The position numbers were made by a program, and so were the translations under genes. From positions 1 to 41,802 of the forward strand of contig PXRR01000024.1 of NCBI GenBank assembly GCA_003021975.1: DNA of 41,802 bases. Direction: 5' to 3'. A model generated the notes under the pieces. That model ran no database searches and was not told the DNA's origin. It saw only the letters and a list, made by a program, of their open reading frames with translations. Shown piece by piece: positions 26,431-35,114 of this stretch (position 1 is the first letter of the stretch; every line of letters starts with the position of its first letter). The DNA comes from Halobacteriales archaeon QS_5_70_17. GTDB lineage: Archaea > Halobacteriota > Halobacteria > Halobacteriales > Haloarculaceae.

Positions 26431-27653
26431 AGGACGACCGTCTCGCCCTCCGTCCCGGGGAAGAGGGAGGCGCCGTCGAACTCGCCGCCGCGCTCCTCGT
26501 CGGTCAGCAGGCAGTCGTCCAGCGCCGCCCGGACCGCGCTCTCGTCGACCTCTTTCCCGACGAAGACGAGTTCGACCCGGCGGTCGCCGTGGTCCTCGTG
26601 CCACTCCAGGTCGTCTCGGAGGCGTCGCTGGGTCTCGCGGCGCGACTCGGGGAGGCTGGCGATCCAGGCGCCGTCGGCCTCGACGCGCCGCGAGAGACCG
26701 GCCTGCTCGTAGCGCAACAGGAGGTCGTCTCGGCCCGCCACCCAGGCGACGCCCTTCGACCGGAGCACGCCCTCCGGAAGGTCCCGCAGGAACTCCGCGA
26801 ACCGCCCGGGGTGGAGCGGTCGCCGGGCGCGGTAGACGAAGGAGTCGACGCCGTAGGTCGATTTCGGGTCGTGGTGGTAGTGGTGGTCGCCGCCCTCGTG
26901 GCCGTCGCCCGCGCCGCCCTCGTGTGCCTCGGCGTGCTCGACTGCCCGCTGCCAGGCCTCCGTCTCGCTGACGGTTCCGAGGTCGAACGACGCCGAGTCC
27001 AGCAGGTCTGCGGGCGCGACCGCGCCGTGGGTCGCCCGCAGCAGGGTCGCCCGCGGGTTCAGCGACCGCAGTAGCTCCTCCAGGTCGGTCAGCTCCGCCT
27101 CCTCGACCAGGTCGCACTTGTTCACCAGCAGGACGTCGGCGGTCTCGACTTGCGCGACCAGCAGGTCCGCGAGCGGGCGCGTCTCGCCGGCCTCCTCGAC
27201 GCGTTCGGGTCGCTGCCGGCGGATCGACTCGGCCGTGACCGTCTCCGCGCCGCCGACGGTCTCACGGAAGGTCGCCGCGTCGACGACCGTCGCGAGCGCG
27301 TTCAGGTCGTAGGCGGCGCTGGCGGCACCCGTGGTGAACAGCCGCGCGACCGGCGCCGGTTCGCTGATCCCGGAGGCCTCGACGACCAGGTGATCGAACG
27401 TCCGCTCGCGGGCCAGCCGCGACACCTCCACCTCGAGGTCGTCGCGCAGGTCACAGCAGATACAGCCGTTCGACAGTTCGGTGACGCCGCCCTCGCGGTT
27501 CTCGATTCGGTCGGCGTCGACGTTGACCTCGCCGACGTCGTTGACCAGCACCGCCAGCCGGCGGTCGGCGTTCGTGAGCAAGTGATTGAGCGTCGTCGTC
27601 TTCCCCGCGCCGAGCGCCCCGCTGAGCACCGTCACCGGCGTCCCGTCGTCCAT
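26427..27653 (-). CDS. CobW/COG0523 metal-chaperone GTPase with His-rich insert
   Basis: A 408-residue G3E-family GTPase that delivers metals to target proteins. Walker A is SGALGAGKTT (11-20), the metal-binding CxCC is GCICCDLRDDL (Cys64, 66, 67), and the guanine motif is NKCD (178-181). A His-rich insert at 240-261 (HAEAHEGGAGDGHEGG then DHHYHHD) separates the GTPase domain from the C-terminal CobW domain. Zinc, cobalt or nickel are possible; the target is not shown. Start MDDGTPVTVLSG at 27653. Confidence 0.92.
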   Translation of the reverse strand: MDDGTPVTVLSGALGAGKTTTLNHLLTNADRRLAVLVNDVGEVNVDADRIENREGGVTELSNGCICCDLRDDLEVEVSRLARERTFDHLVVEASGISEPAPVARLFTTGAASAAYDLNALATVVDAATFRETVGGAETVTAESIRRQRPERVEEAGETRPLADLLVAQVETADVLLVNKCDLVEEAELTDLEELLRSLNPRATLLRATHGAVAPADLLDSASFDLGTVSETEAWQRAVEHAEAHEGGAGDGHEGGDHHYHHDPKSTYGVDSFVYRARRPLHPGRFAEFLRDLPEGVLRSKGVAWVAGRDDLLLRYEQAGLSRRVEADGAWIASLPESRRETQRRLRDDLEWHEDHGDRRVELVFVGKEVDESAVRAALDDCLLTDEERGGEFDGASLFPGTEGETVVL

Positions 27654-27818
27654 ACCCCCGGATGGGTGGCCGCGACACTTAGCCCCGCCGGCGGGTCGGC
27701 GCGGGCGGCGCGCGACCGCGCCGCCCGGGCTTCCAGCCCCGGCGCGGTGAACGACGCTGCGCTCCCGTCGCCGCGGGCCGTCGACACGCTTTTCCACGCG
27801 CCGGGCGCCAGTGGTTCC

Positions 27819-28115
27819 ATGGAGCTGTGGGAGCGGATCGCGGCCTTCCGCGAGAACGTCGAGGAGTGGCTGCGGGGGCTCTACCACGGGCTGATCTCGC
27901 ATCCCGCCTACGAGCTGATCGAGAAGGAAGCTGAAGACCAGGAGGACGCCTTCCTGCTGGCGTGTTTCCCCGACGCCTTCGGCATCCCGTCGCCGGTGTC
28001 CTACTACACCGCCGAACTCCTGCCGTATCTCGCAGAGGAGTTCGACCAGTGGGAACGCCGGATGTGGGACCGCGGATCGGTGCTCGAACGCAAGGGCCAG
28101 CAGTACCACTTCTGA
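27819..28115 (+). CDS. 98-residue protein coupled to the ArsA/Get3 ATPase, unknown
   Basis: MELWERIAAFRENVEEWLRG begins a helical, acidic protein with a Tyr/Phe-rich centre (GLISHPAYELIEKEAEDQED, PSPVSYYTAELLPYLAEEF) and the end ERKGQQYHF. No membrane helix and one Cys. Its TGA overlaps the ATG of the ATPase gene as TGATG, so the two are made together. The tight coupling suggests it is a partner or regulator of the ATPase. No named family recognised. Confidence 0.8.
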   Translation: MELWERIAAFRENVEEWLRGLYHGLISHPAYELIEKEAEDQEDAFLLACFPDAFGIPSPVSYYTAELLPYLAEEFDQWERRMWDRGSVLERKGQQYHF

Positions 28116-29080
28116 TGCGGACGTTCGTTCTCTTCGGCGGCAAGGGCGGTGTCGGCAAGACGACCGTCTCGGCCGCCTACGCCCACGAGTGTGCGACGGC
28201 GGGCCTGGAGACCCTGCTGGTCTCGACTGACCCCGCCCACTCGACCAGCGACGTCTTCGACCAGGAGTTCGACGACGACCCGTCGCTCGTCGATGGGTAC
28301 GACTCGCTGTCGGTCATGGAGATCGACCCCGACGAGGCCGTCGACGAGCACCTCATGGAGATCCGGCGGGCGATGGGCGATCAGGTGAGCGCCTCGCTGG
28401 TCAACGAGATCGACCGCCAGATCGAACTCGCCCACCGGACGCCCGGCGCCCACGAGGCGGCGCTGTTCGACCGCTTCATCGAGGTGATGCGGAACGCGGA
28501 CGAGTACGACCGCGTCGTCTTCGACACCTCGCCGACCGGCGGCACCCTCCGCCTGCTCTCTCTGCCGGAGTACCTCGGCGGGTGGATCGGCCGGCTCGTC
28601 GAGAAGCGCGAGCGGTCGGTCGACCTCTACGAGAAGGCGGCCCTCGGAGACCGCGAGCCCCGCCGCTCGCGGATCGGCGATCCGATCATCGCTCGCCTGC
28701 GCGAGCGCAAGGAGAACTTCGAGTTCGCCGGCGAGACGCTCCGCGAGGACGCGACCTTCTATCTCGTGATGAACCCCGACGAGCTCTCCCTGCGGGAGAC
28801 CCGCCGGTCGGTCGAGAGTCTCCGGGAACGGGGGCTGGGCGTCGAGGGACTGGTGATGAACCGGCTCACCCCCGAGCCCGAGGACCACGAGGAGGGCCGC
28901 GGCGCCCGCTTCCTCCGCGAGCGGGTCGCCACCGAACGCGAGCGAGTCGCGACCGTCCGGGGGGAGTTCGACCCGCCGCTCGTCGCGACCATCCGGACCC
29001 GGGTCTCGGAGGTGAAAGGCGACCTCCTGCGGTCGGTCGCCGACGACCTCGCCATCGAGGTGACGGCCGAACAGCCCTGA
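28115..29080 (+). CDS. ArsA/Get3-type ATPase
   Basis: A 321-residue deviant-Walker ATPase. P-loop [10 protein letters not shown] (8-17), then STDPAHSTSDVF (A-loop/switch I), FDTSPTGGTLRLLSLPEYL (switch II) and VMNRLTPEP. It is a single-domain form as in archaeal Get3/TRC40. It lacks the CxxC pair that holds zinc at the Get3 dimer interface and also the ArsA arsenite Cys triad; the only Cys is in HECATAG. Role could be membrane-protein targeting or another chaperone-like function. Start ATG 28115 overlaps the preceding stop. Confidence 0.88.
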   Translation: MRTFVLFGGKGGVGKTTVSAAYAHECATAGLETLLVSTDPAHSTSDVFDQEFDDDPSLVDGYDSLSVMEIDPDEAVDEHLMEIRRAMGDQVSASLVNEIDRQIELAHRTPGAHEAALFDRFIEVMRNADEYDRVVFDTSPTGGTLRLLSLPEYLGGWIGRLVEKRERSVDLYEKAALGDREPRRSRIGDPIIARLRERKENFEFAGETLREDATFYLVMNPDELSLRETRRSVESLRERGLGVEGLVMNRLTPEPEDHEEGRGARFLRERVATERERVATVRGEFDPPLVATIRTRVSEVKGDLLRSVADDLAIEVTAEQP

Positions 29081-29143
29081 CGGCCGGGCGGTCCCGGCGG
29101 GGCCGTCGCCGTCGTCCCAGTCCCCGTCCCCGTGGCCGTGGTT

Positions 29144-29644
29144 TCACGACCCGCCGCCGGAGTCGGACTGCCGCGAGGCCGCCCAGTGGCCGAGCACTAG
29201 TCCGTAGACGACGTGGCCGGCGTGGAAGAGAAACGACTCGGAGGCGTCCAGCCGCTGGCCCAGTAGTCCCCGCAGGATCACCGGCTGGCCGAACGCCGAC
29301 AGCGACAGTCCGTACCAGGCCCCGCAGACGGCCCCGAGGGCCTCCCGGATCAGCGAGCGGTCGGCGTCGAGACGGTCGAACAGTGCCCCGAAGACCACTC
29401 CCCCGGCAGCGCCGTACAGGAGGTGGAGCGCGAGCGCGGGGCCGGGGTAGTCCTCCGGTTCGCCCTCGCCGACGTACTGGGCCCAGAACTCGGCGGTCGG
29501 CGGGAGCGACCGGGCGACCGGTGCCCGGTAGAGCGTCATCGCGACGGTCCCCACGATCCCCCCGAGGGCGCCCCGCAGCGCTCCCCGGATCCGGCCGCGC
29601 TCGACGTGCGGTCCCCCCGTGTCGGCGGTGGCGTCGTCGCTCAT
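29144..29644 (-). CDS. Membrane protein of about four helices, unknown function
   Basis: A 166-residue protein from ATG 29644 (MSDDATADTGG). Hydrophobic segments are ALGGIVGTVAMTLYRAPV, ALALHLLYGAAGGVVFGALF, EALGAVCGAWYGLSLSAF and FHAGHVVYGLVLGHWA. The pattern, with His in the last helix (HAGHVVYG), is like haloarchaeal DUF1440/DUF6789-type proteins, but I am not certain. Convergent with the ATPase gene. The upstream in-frame ATG would add 11 residues that look non-coding. Confidence 0.7.
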   Translation of the reverse strand: MSDDATADTGGPHVERGRIRGALRGALGGIVGTVAMTLYRAPVARSLPPTAEFWAQYVGEGEPEDYPGPALALHLLYGAAGGVVFGALFDRLDADRSLIREALGAVCGAWYGLSLSAFGQPVILRGLLGQRLDASESFLFHAGHVVYGLVLGHWAASRQSDSGGGS

Positions 29645-29759
29645 CGTCAGAGCCTCGCAGTGCGGTCCCAAAGGCACCCGGCTTGCGTTCGATCGTTCGG
29701 CGATTGCTTCGCCGGAGCACGTGCTGTATAAACGACGCGTCGGTTGTTGACGATGGGAA

Positions 29760-29767
29760 GGTTTAAT
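29760..29767 (+). promoter_or_regulatory. TATA box of cstA
   Basis: GGTTTAATG lies about 30-37 nt before the cstA ATG, with a T-rich stretch upstream (GGTTGTTGACG). Fits a short-leader or leaderless haloarchaeal promoter. Confidence 0.5.
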
Positions 29768-29796
29768 GTCGCTATCGGCGTGAGTGGTAATGGACT

Positions 29797-31638
29797 ATGG
29801 TACAAGTCGCCGTACTGGTAGGTCTCTCGATGCTCACGTTTACCGTCGGGTACCTGACGTACTCCAGGTATCTGGCGCAGTTCGTCGAACTCGACGACCA
29901 GCGAGAGACGCCAGCGCACAAGTACGAGGACGGGCAGGAGTACGTCCCCTCGAAGAAGTCGGTCCTCCTGGGGCACCACTACTCGAGCATCGCGGGCGGT
30001 GCGCCGATCGTCGGCCCCATCACGGCCGGGGCCGCGTTCGGGTGGCTCCCGGCGATCCTCTGGATCGCGATCGGGAACCCGATCTTCGGGGCCGTCCACG
30101 ACTTCATGTCGCTGTCGGCCAGCGTCCGCCACGAGGGGAAGTCCATCGGCTACATCATCGGCGAGTACGTCGGCGACCGGGGCAAGGACATGCTGCTGTG
30201 GTTCGCCTTCCTGACGATCATCCTCGTCGTCGCAGTCTTCGCGCTCGTGGTCGCGGTCGTCTTCAACGCCTTCCCGGCGTCGGCGACCGCGAGCATGATC
30301 TACATCGTGCTGGCCCTGATCTTCGGGGTCTACCTCTACCAGCTCGACCTCCCCTTCCTGCCCGGCGCCGTCGCGTTCGTCGCCATGGTGTTCGGCGGCG
30401 TCTTCGTCGGGCTCCAGTACCCCATCGCGCTGGTCGGTACCGAGAACACGGCAGCGGACACCATCGTCCTGCTCGGCGACGCCGCGGCCTGGAACTGGCT
30501 GCCGCTGTCGGGATCGCTCGGCCCCAACGTCGCCGCCTGGGTGCCCGTGGTCGTCATCTACGGGTTCGTCGCGAGCGTCCTGCCGGTGTGGGTGTTGCTC
30601 CAGCCCCGGGACTTCCTCACCTCCAGCCTGCTGTACGTCGGGGTCGGCGGGATGCTGCTCGGCGTCATCGTCGCCACCGCGCTGTCGGCGTTCGGCGGCG
30701 GCTTCGCGGTCACCTACGAGGGCACCGAGTACACCGCCCTGGTGACGAACCTCCCGGCGTTCAAGGGCTTCACCAGCGCTCTCGGTCCGATCTTCCCGTT
30801 CCTGTTCGTCACCATCGCCTGCGGAACGATCAGCGGTTTCCACTCGCTGGTCTCCTCGGGAACGACCGCCAAGCAACTCGACCGCGAGACCGACGCCCGC
30901 GCGATCGGCTACGGCGCGATGCTCGGCGAGGGCCTGCTCGCGACCACGGCGGTCGCCGCGCTGGCCATCGTCGCGACGACCGACTTCGGCAGCGGGCTGG
31001 CCGGCGCGCTGGCGAACTTCCCGGTCGGCGGCGCGATCATGCTCGGCGCCGGCTTCGGGATCCCGACCGCCGCCGGGGCGGCGTTCATCGGACTGGTCTT
31101 CGTCAGCTTCCTGCTGACGAGCACCGACACCGCGGTGCGCCTCGGGCGGTACATGTTCGAGGAGATCGTCGGCGTCCCCGAGACGAGCGCCCAGCGCGTG
31201 ACCACCAACCGCTACGTTAACGCCGGACTGATGCAGTGCGTCCCGGCGTACGTGCTCGTCGCCTCCGGGACCTGGTCGAGCCTCTGGCCGCTGTTCGGCG
31301 GCGCCAACCAGACGCTGGCCGCGCTCGCGCTCCTGTCGGCGACGCTGTGGCTGGCCAACTGGGACGACTCGAAACAGCTCATCTCGACGGGCCTGCCGAT
31401 GGCGCTGATGCTCGTCATCACTATCACGGCGCTGCTGTGGATCGGTCTCCTGCGGGCGCCCCCGAACGCCCTCGAGGCGTTCAACCAGGGTAACACCTTC
31501 ACGGCGGTGTCGTTCGCCGCCCAGACTGTCATCTCGGTGGCGCTCGCCGGACTGGCGATATCCATCGCTTACATGGGGTACAAGAACATCAACCGGGTCC
31601 GGGACAGCTACACCGGTACGGCCCCGAGCGACGACTAG
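29797..31638 (+). CDS. cstA: Carbon starvation protein CstA (peptide/pyruvate transporter family)
   Basis: A 613-residue membrane protein with about 16 helices. The family N-terminus is YLTYSRYLAQFVELDD followed by TPAHKYEDGQEYVPSKKSV and GHHYSSIAGGAPIVGPITAG. Other hallmarks are WIAIGNPIFGAVHDFMSLSA, ACGTISGFHSLVSSGTTAKQ and the C-terminal LFGGANQTLAALALLSATLW. In bacteria these carry peptides or pyruvate under carbon limitation; substrate here is inferred only. The ATG at 29797 is preferred over an out-of-frame ATG at 29790. Confidence 0.93.
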   Translation: MVQVAVLVGLSMLTFTVGYLTYSRYLAQFVELDDQRETPAHKYEDGQEYVPSKKSVLLGHHYSSIAGGAPIVGPITAGAAFGWLPAILWIAIGNPIFGAVHDFMSLSASVRHEGKSIGYIIGEYVGDRGKDMLLWFAFLTIILVVAVFALVVAVVFNAFPASATASMIYIVLALIFGVYLYQLDLPFLPGAVAFVAMVFGGVFVGLQYPIALVGTENTAADTIVLLGDAAAWNWLPLSGSLGPNVAAWVPVVVIYGFVASVLPVWVLLQPRDFLTSSLLYVGVGGMLLGVIVATALSAFGGGFAVTYEGTEYTALVTNLPAFKGFTSALGPIFPFLFVTIACGTISGFHSLVSSGTTAKQLDRETDARAIGYGAMLGEGLLATTAVAALAIVATTDFGSGLAGALANFPVGGAIMLGAGFGIPTAAGAAFIGLVFVSFLLTSTDTAVRLGRYMFEEIVGVPETSAQRVTTNRYVNAGLMQCVPAYVLVASGTWSSLWPLFGGANQTLAALALLSATLWLANWDDSKQLISTGLPMALMLVITITALLWIGLLRAPPNALEAFNQGNTFTAVSFAAQTVISVALAGLAISIAYMGYKNINRVRDSYTGTAPSDD

Positions 31639-32336
31639 AACAGCCCGCGCAGCCGGTCGAGCACTCCTTTCTCCCCGTCGCCGTCGTCCCAGAGTCGGAA
31701 CGCGTCGGCCACGCTCACCCCCGACTCCGCGAGGTCCTCGCTGTCGGGCGCGGCGACGACGAACCCCGTCTCGTAGTGGCCGTGGTAGCCGTACCTCAGC
31801 ATCGTCCGGTCGGCGTGGCCCTCGACGCGCTCGCGGACCGCCGCCGGGATCTCGGGGACGATCAGGGCGAAGACGAACTCCGTCGAGAAGTGCTCCTCGT
31901 CGGCGTCGATCCACCGGTCGGCGAGGCCGTGGGCCAGCGCCGCCAGGCGGTCGATCTCTTCGACGCGGACGCTCCCCGCCCGGCGGGCGAAGAGGTGCTC
32001 CGTCGAGTGCTGGTGGCCGTAGCTGATCGCCGGGTGGAGGAACTGCTTGTGGCTGTCCATCTCCAGGCGTCCGTAGAGGGCGAACGACTCGCCGTCGATC
32101 CGGCAGTCTCTCGCCAGGTCGTAGTTGAACTGCAGGCGGTCGGCGACCCGGTCGAGGTACTCGTCGTCCCACTCCGGGACCGGGGCGTCAGCTCCGGGCG
32201 CGGGGTCGACCTCGCCGCGGAGATCCGGCGGCTCCGCGGGCCCGGCGGCCGGCGGCGCGCCGGGCGGCCCCTCCGCCCGGTCCCGCTCCGGACCCGCGCC
32301 CTCCGAGTCGGACCCGGACCGGTCGGGGTCGCTCAT
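31635..32336 (-). CDS. Conserved haloarchaeal protein of unknown function, coupled to a cupin
   Basis: A 233-residue protein. The first 55 residues are Pro/Asp/Ala-rich and likely disordered. The rest is an ordered domain (EWDDEYLDRVADRLQFNYDL, GRLEMDSHKQFLHPAISYGH, HSTEHLFARRAG, HFSTEFVFALIVPEIP, RYGYHGHYETGFVVAAP) rich in His and Tyr, ending FRLWDDGDGEKGVLDRLRG. No family named. Its ATG overlaps the stop of the cupin gene (ATGA), and its stop overlaps the convergent cstA stop by 4 bp. Confidence 0.75.
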   Translation of the reverse strand: MSDPDRSGSDSEGAGPERDRAEGPPGAPPAAGPAEPPDLRGEVDPAPGADAPVPEWDDEYLDRVADRLQFNYDLARDCRIDGESFALYGRLEMDSHKQFLHPAISYGHQHSTEHLFARRAGSVRVEEIDRLAALAHGLADRWIDADEEHFSTEFVFALIVPEIPAAVRERVEGHADRTMLRYGYHGHYETGFVVAAPDSEDLAESGVSVADAFRLWDDGDGEKGVLDRLRGLF

Positions 32337-32710
32337 TCTTCCGGGTCGTAGGCGTGGACGTCGCCCTCGACGGCCGGCGCACCGATCGCCAGCACCGAGA
32401 GGTGCTCGTCGGCGTCCTCGGGGTTGTACGCCCGCTGGGGGCTCTCGGGGTCGACGGCCAACAGGTGGTCCTCGGGCACCTCGTAGGTGTCCTCGGGCGT
32501 CTCGACGAACAGCGTCCCCTCGAGGACGTAGAAGGCCTCCTCCTGCTCGTCGTGGTAGTGGTAGGCCAGCGGTAGCTGCTCGCCGGGATCGGCCTCGAAG
32601 CGGTTGATCGCCACGTTCTCCAGCCCCGCGGGTTGCGAGAGGCGTCGCAGCGTACACGGGCGGTCGGGCACTCGCTCGGTCCCGTCGACGTCGATGACGC
32701 GGTATCCCAT
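32333..32710 (-). CDS. Cupin-domain protein
   Basis: A 125-residue single-domain beta-barrel protein. Cupin motif 1 is LAYHYHDEQEEAFYVLEG (metal ligands His, His, Glu); motif 2 is weaker around PEDHLLAVDPESPQRAYNP. It starts MGYRVIDVDGTERVP at 32710. It is translated with the downstream His-rich protein through a 4-bp overlap. Reaction unknown; it could be a sugar isomerase-like or a metal-binding sensor. Confidence 0.88.
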   Translation of the reverse strand: MGYRVIDVDGTERVPDRPCTLRRLSQPAGLENVAINRFEADPGEQLPLAYHYHDEQEEAFYVLEGTLFVETPEDTYEVPEDHLLAVDPESPQRAYNPEDADEHLSVLAIGAPAVEGDVHAYDPEE

Positions 32711-32859
32711 GTTCCGAGGGGGGGTCCGCGGCGACAAAACCGTGACGACGACCGATCGAGGTCGCCGCCGACCGAAACGCCACCGGCGGGAGCGGCGTCG
32801 GCGTCCGCCCCGACCTCGCCGGGGCAACGGTTAATCGGGCGGCGGTCCAAGGGGTGTCC

Positions 32860-33063
32860 ATGGGTGGCAAGAACAGCGAGACCTGCGGCCGGTGTGCCAT
32901 GAGCTCCGTAACGGGGACGCTCGAGGAGGCCGAGGACCCCTACGGGGAGGAGCGCATCGAGGTCGACGACCACGAGGCGCGACTCGTCTCTCCGGCGGCG
33001 TGGTTCGGGGGAGTCAAGCGACGGCTCGACGACCTCGCGACGCGACTGACCTACGGGCGATAA
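32860..33063 (+). CDS. 67-residue protein with CxxC motif, unknown function
   Basis: MGGKNSETCGRCAMSSVTGT starts a small acidic protein with one CGRC pair near the N-terminus, then EEAEDPYGEERIEVDDHEA and a basic end (FGGVKRRLDDLATRLTYGR). One CxxC can bind zinc as a dimer or act in redox. A TTAATC box lies about 30 nt before the ATG at 32860. The in-frame GTG 6 nt upstream is less likely. Confidence 0.7.
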   Translation: MGGKNSETCGRCAMSSVTGTLEEAEDPYGEERIEVDDHEARLVSPAAWFGGVKRRLDDLATRLTYGR

Positions 33064-33113
33064 CACACCGGGGAAGACTTATTCCTCGCCCCAGTAAGTG
33101 AGGCGACACGAAT

Positions 33114-33815
33114 ATGGAGGAGAGCCTGTCCGGGTTCAGCGTCACCGGCTCCTGGGGTGACGTCGTGGAGCACGGCGAGCGGATCACGCGCGCGCTCGAC
33201 GACCTCCGGGCGGAGGGGCACGACGTCGGCGCCGAGGCCTTCGCGGAGTGGGACGAGTGGCGGCCCAAGAGCCACGAGCGCCTGGGCGAGGACCTCAACG
33301 AGAAGACCGCCGAGCAGGCCAGCGTCGACGAGGGCGCCGGCGAGCAGGCGGGCAAGGATCCCGACGAGGACCTCAAGACCGCCGGAGAGAAGCTCAGCGA
33401 GTCCTACGAGCGCCTCGACGAGGACGCCGACGAGGCCGTCGACAAGTGGGGCGAGTCCATCGACTACGTCGCGCGGGCCGCCGACTCCGCCGGCCGCAGG
33501 GCCCTCCGGGCGGTCGAGGGGGCGGTCTACCGCAACGTGATGACGCGGATCGCGCCGTACTACTTCGACAACGAACTCGTCAGCGCGAACCTCAAGCGGA
33601 CCGGCCGTCGGGACAGCGAGTACCGCTTCGAGATCAACGTCAACGACGACGACCTGAAGCTCCGCGTCTCGAACCGGCTCGCGGACTACGAGCGGTCCGT
33701 CGATCGCTGGCACGTCGACACCGAGAAAGACACCGCGGCGCTCGAGGCCGTCGAGGGCGGCGAGGACGTCGAGGTCCCCGAGAACGGCAACGGGGCCAAG
33801 CCCACCGAGAACTGA
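33114..33815 (+). CDS. DUF5828-like haloarchaeal protein
   Basis: A 233-residue soluble acidic protein beginning MEESLSGFSVTGSWGDVVEH and continuing GERITRALDDLRAEGHDVG, with a central charged helical stretch (SESYERLDEDADEAVDKWG) and a C-terminal domain (YRNVMTRIAPYYFDNELVSA, YRFEINVNDDDLKLRVSNRL). I recognise it as DUF5828, found only in haloarchaea; function unknown. It ends in an acidic/Gly tail. It is 50 bp after the CxxC protein on the same strand. Confidence 0.8.
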   Translation: MEESLSGFSVTGSWGDVVEHGERITRALDDLRAEGHDVGAEAFAEWDEWRPKSHERLGEDLNEKTAEQASVDEGAGEQAGKDPDEDLKTAGEKLSESYERLDEDADEAVDKWGESIDYVARAADSAGRRALRAVEGAVYRNVMTRIAPYYFDNELVSANLKRTGRRDSEYRFEINVNDDDLKLRVSNRLADYERSVDRWHVDTEKDTAALEAVEGGEDVEVPENGNGAKPTEN

Positions 33816-33894
33816 CGCTCGCGGGGGCCGCGGCGCCCTGAGGAGGCAAGTAGTACGCAAGTCTTCTTACTCCTCCCTCGGTACTCTCGGAGAG

Positions 33895-35026
33895 ATGGTC
33901 TCAGTCGCTCTCGTCGCCACGCTCGTCGTCGCTGCTCTCGCCAGCCTGTTCATGGCGTGGGCCATCGGAGCGGGGTCGTCGGGATCGACGCCGTTCGCCC
34001 CAGCGGTCGGCGCCAACGCCATCTCCGTGATGCGAGCCGGCTTCTTCGTCGGTATCCTCGGTCTGCTGGGCGCCGTCCTGCAGGGAGCGAACGTCTCGGA
34101 GGCCGTTGGCCGCGAACTGATCGGCGGGGTGACGCTGTCGCCGATCGCGGCGACGGTGGCGCTCTCGCTGGCGGCGGCGCTGGTGGCGGTCGGCGTCTTC
34201 ACCGGCTACCCCATCGCTACCGCCTTCACCGTCACCGGCGCGGTCGTCGGCGTCGGACTGGCCGCCGGCGGCGACCCCGCCTGGGCGAAGTACCGACAGA
34301 TCGTGCTACTGTGGCTGCTCGTCCCCTTCGTCGGCGGCGGCATCGCCTACGCGACCGCGCGGACGCTCCGCAGCGAGTCGATCCCCGAGAGCTACGCCGT
34401 CCCCGCGCTCGCGGGGGTGGTCGGCGTCCTGCTGGCGAACATCGAGTTCGCGCTGCTCGGCCCGGTGGGGGAGGGCGCGACCGTCACCGAACTGGCGGTC
34501 GCCGCCGTCGCCGCCCCGCCGATCCCCGCGCGGGCCGGACGTCGTCGCCGCCCAGCGGCACTTCCTGCTCGTGATGGGGGGGCTGGTCGCCTTCTCGGCC
34601 GGGGGTAGCCAGGTCGGTCTCGCCATCGGTCCCCTGTTACCCCTGGCCGACACCATCCCGGTCGGCATTCCGCTGGTCGCCGTGCTGTTCGGCGGCGGGA
34701 TCGGCCTCCTGCTGGGCTCGTGGACGGGCGCCCCGCGGATGATCAAGGCGCTCTCGCAGGACTACTCCTCGCTCGGCCCGCGGCGGTCGATCGCGGCGCT
34801 CATCCCCTCGTTCGCTATCGCGCAGACCGCCGTCCTGTTCGGCATCCCCGTCTCGTTCAACGAGATCATCGTCTCGGCGATCATCGGCAGCGGGTACGCG
34901 GCCGGCGGGGCCGGCGTCAGCGCCGAGAAGATGGGCAAGACCGTCCTCGCGTGGGTGCTCTCGCTGGCGCTGGCGCTCGGCCTGGGGTGCGGCATCTACG
35001 CCGCCGTCACGACGGTCGCGGGCTGA
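33895..35026 (+). pseudogene. Third PiT-like phosphate permease, broken by one frameshift near 34,530
   Basis: The first part reads MVSVALVATLVVAALASLFM, then the PiT signature GAGSSGSTPFAPAVGANAIS, through ANIEFALLGPVGEGATVTEL to about 34515. The frame then runs into Arg/Pro sequence. The protein continues in the next frame as DVVAAQRHFLL, then GGLVAFSAGGSQVGLAIGPL to the TGA at 35024-35026 (FSAGGSQVGLA is the second repeat signature). One net +1 (or -2) change explains it, and everything else is intact. Either a fresh lesion or a sequence error. If intact it would be about 377 residues, a permease with about ten helices. Confidence 0.75.
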
Positions 35027-35114
35027 GTCGGAGGTGCGTCCTCGCCGGCGCTCGCGCCCGCCAGGAGAGGACCGACCCGCGGTCCCCGGTGCCGTCGCGA
35101 CGGCGCCGGCGCGG

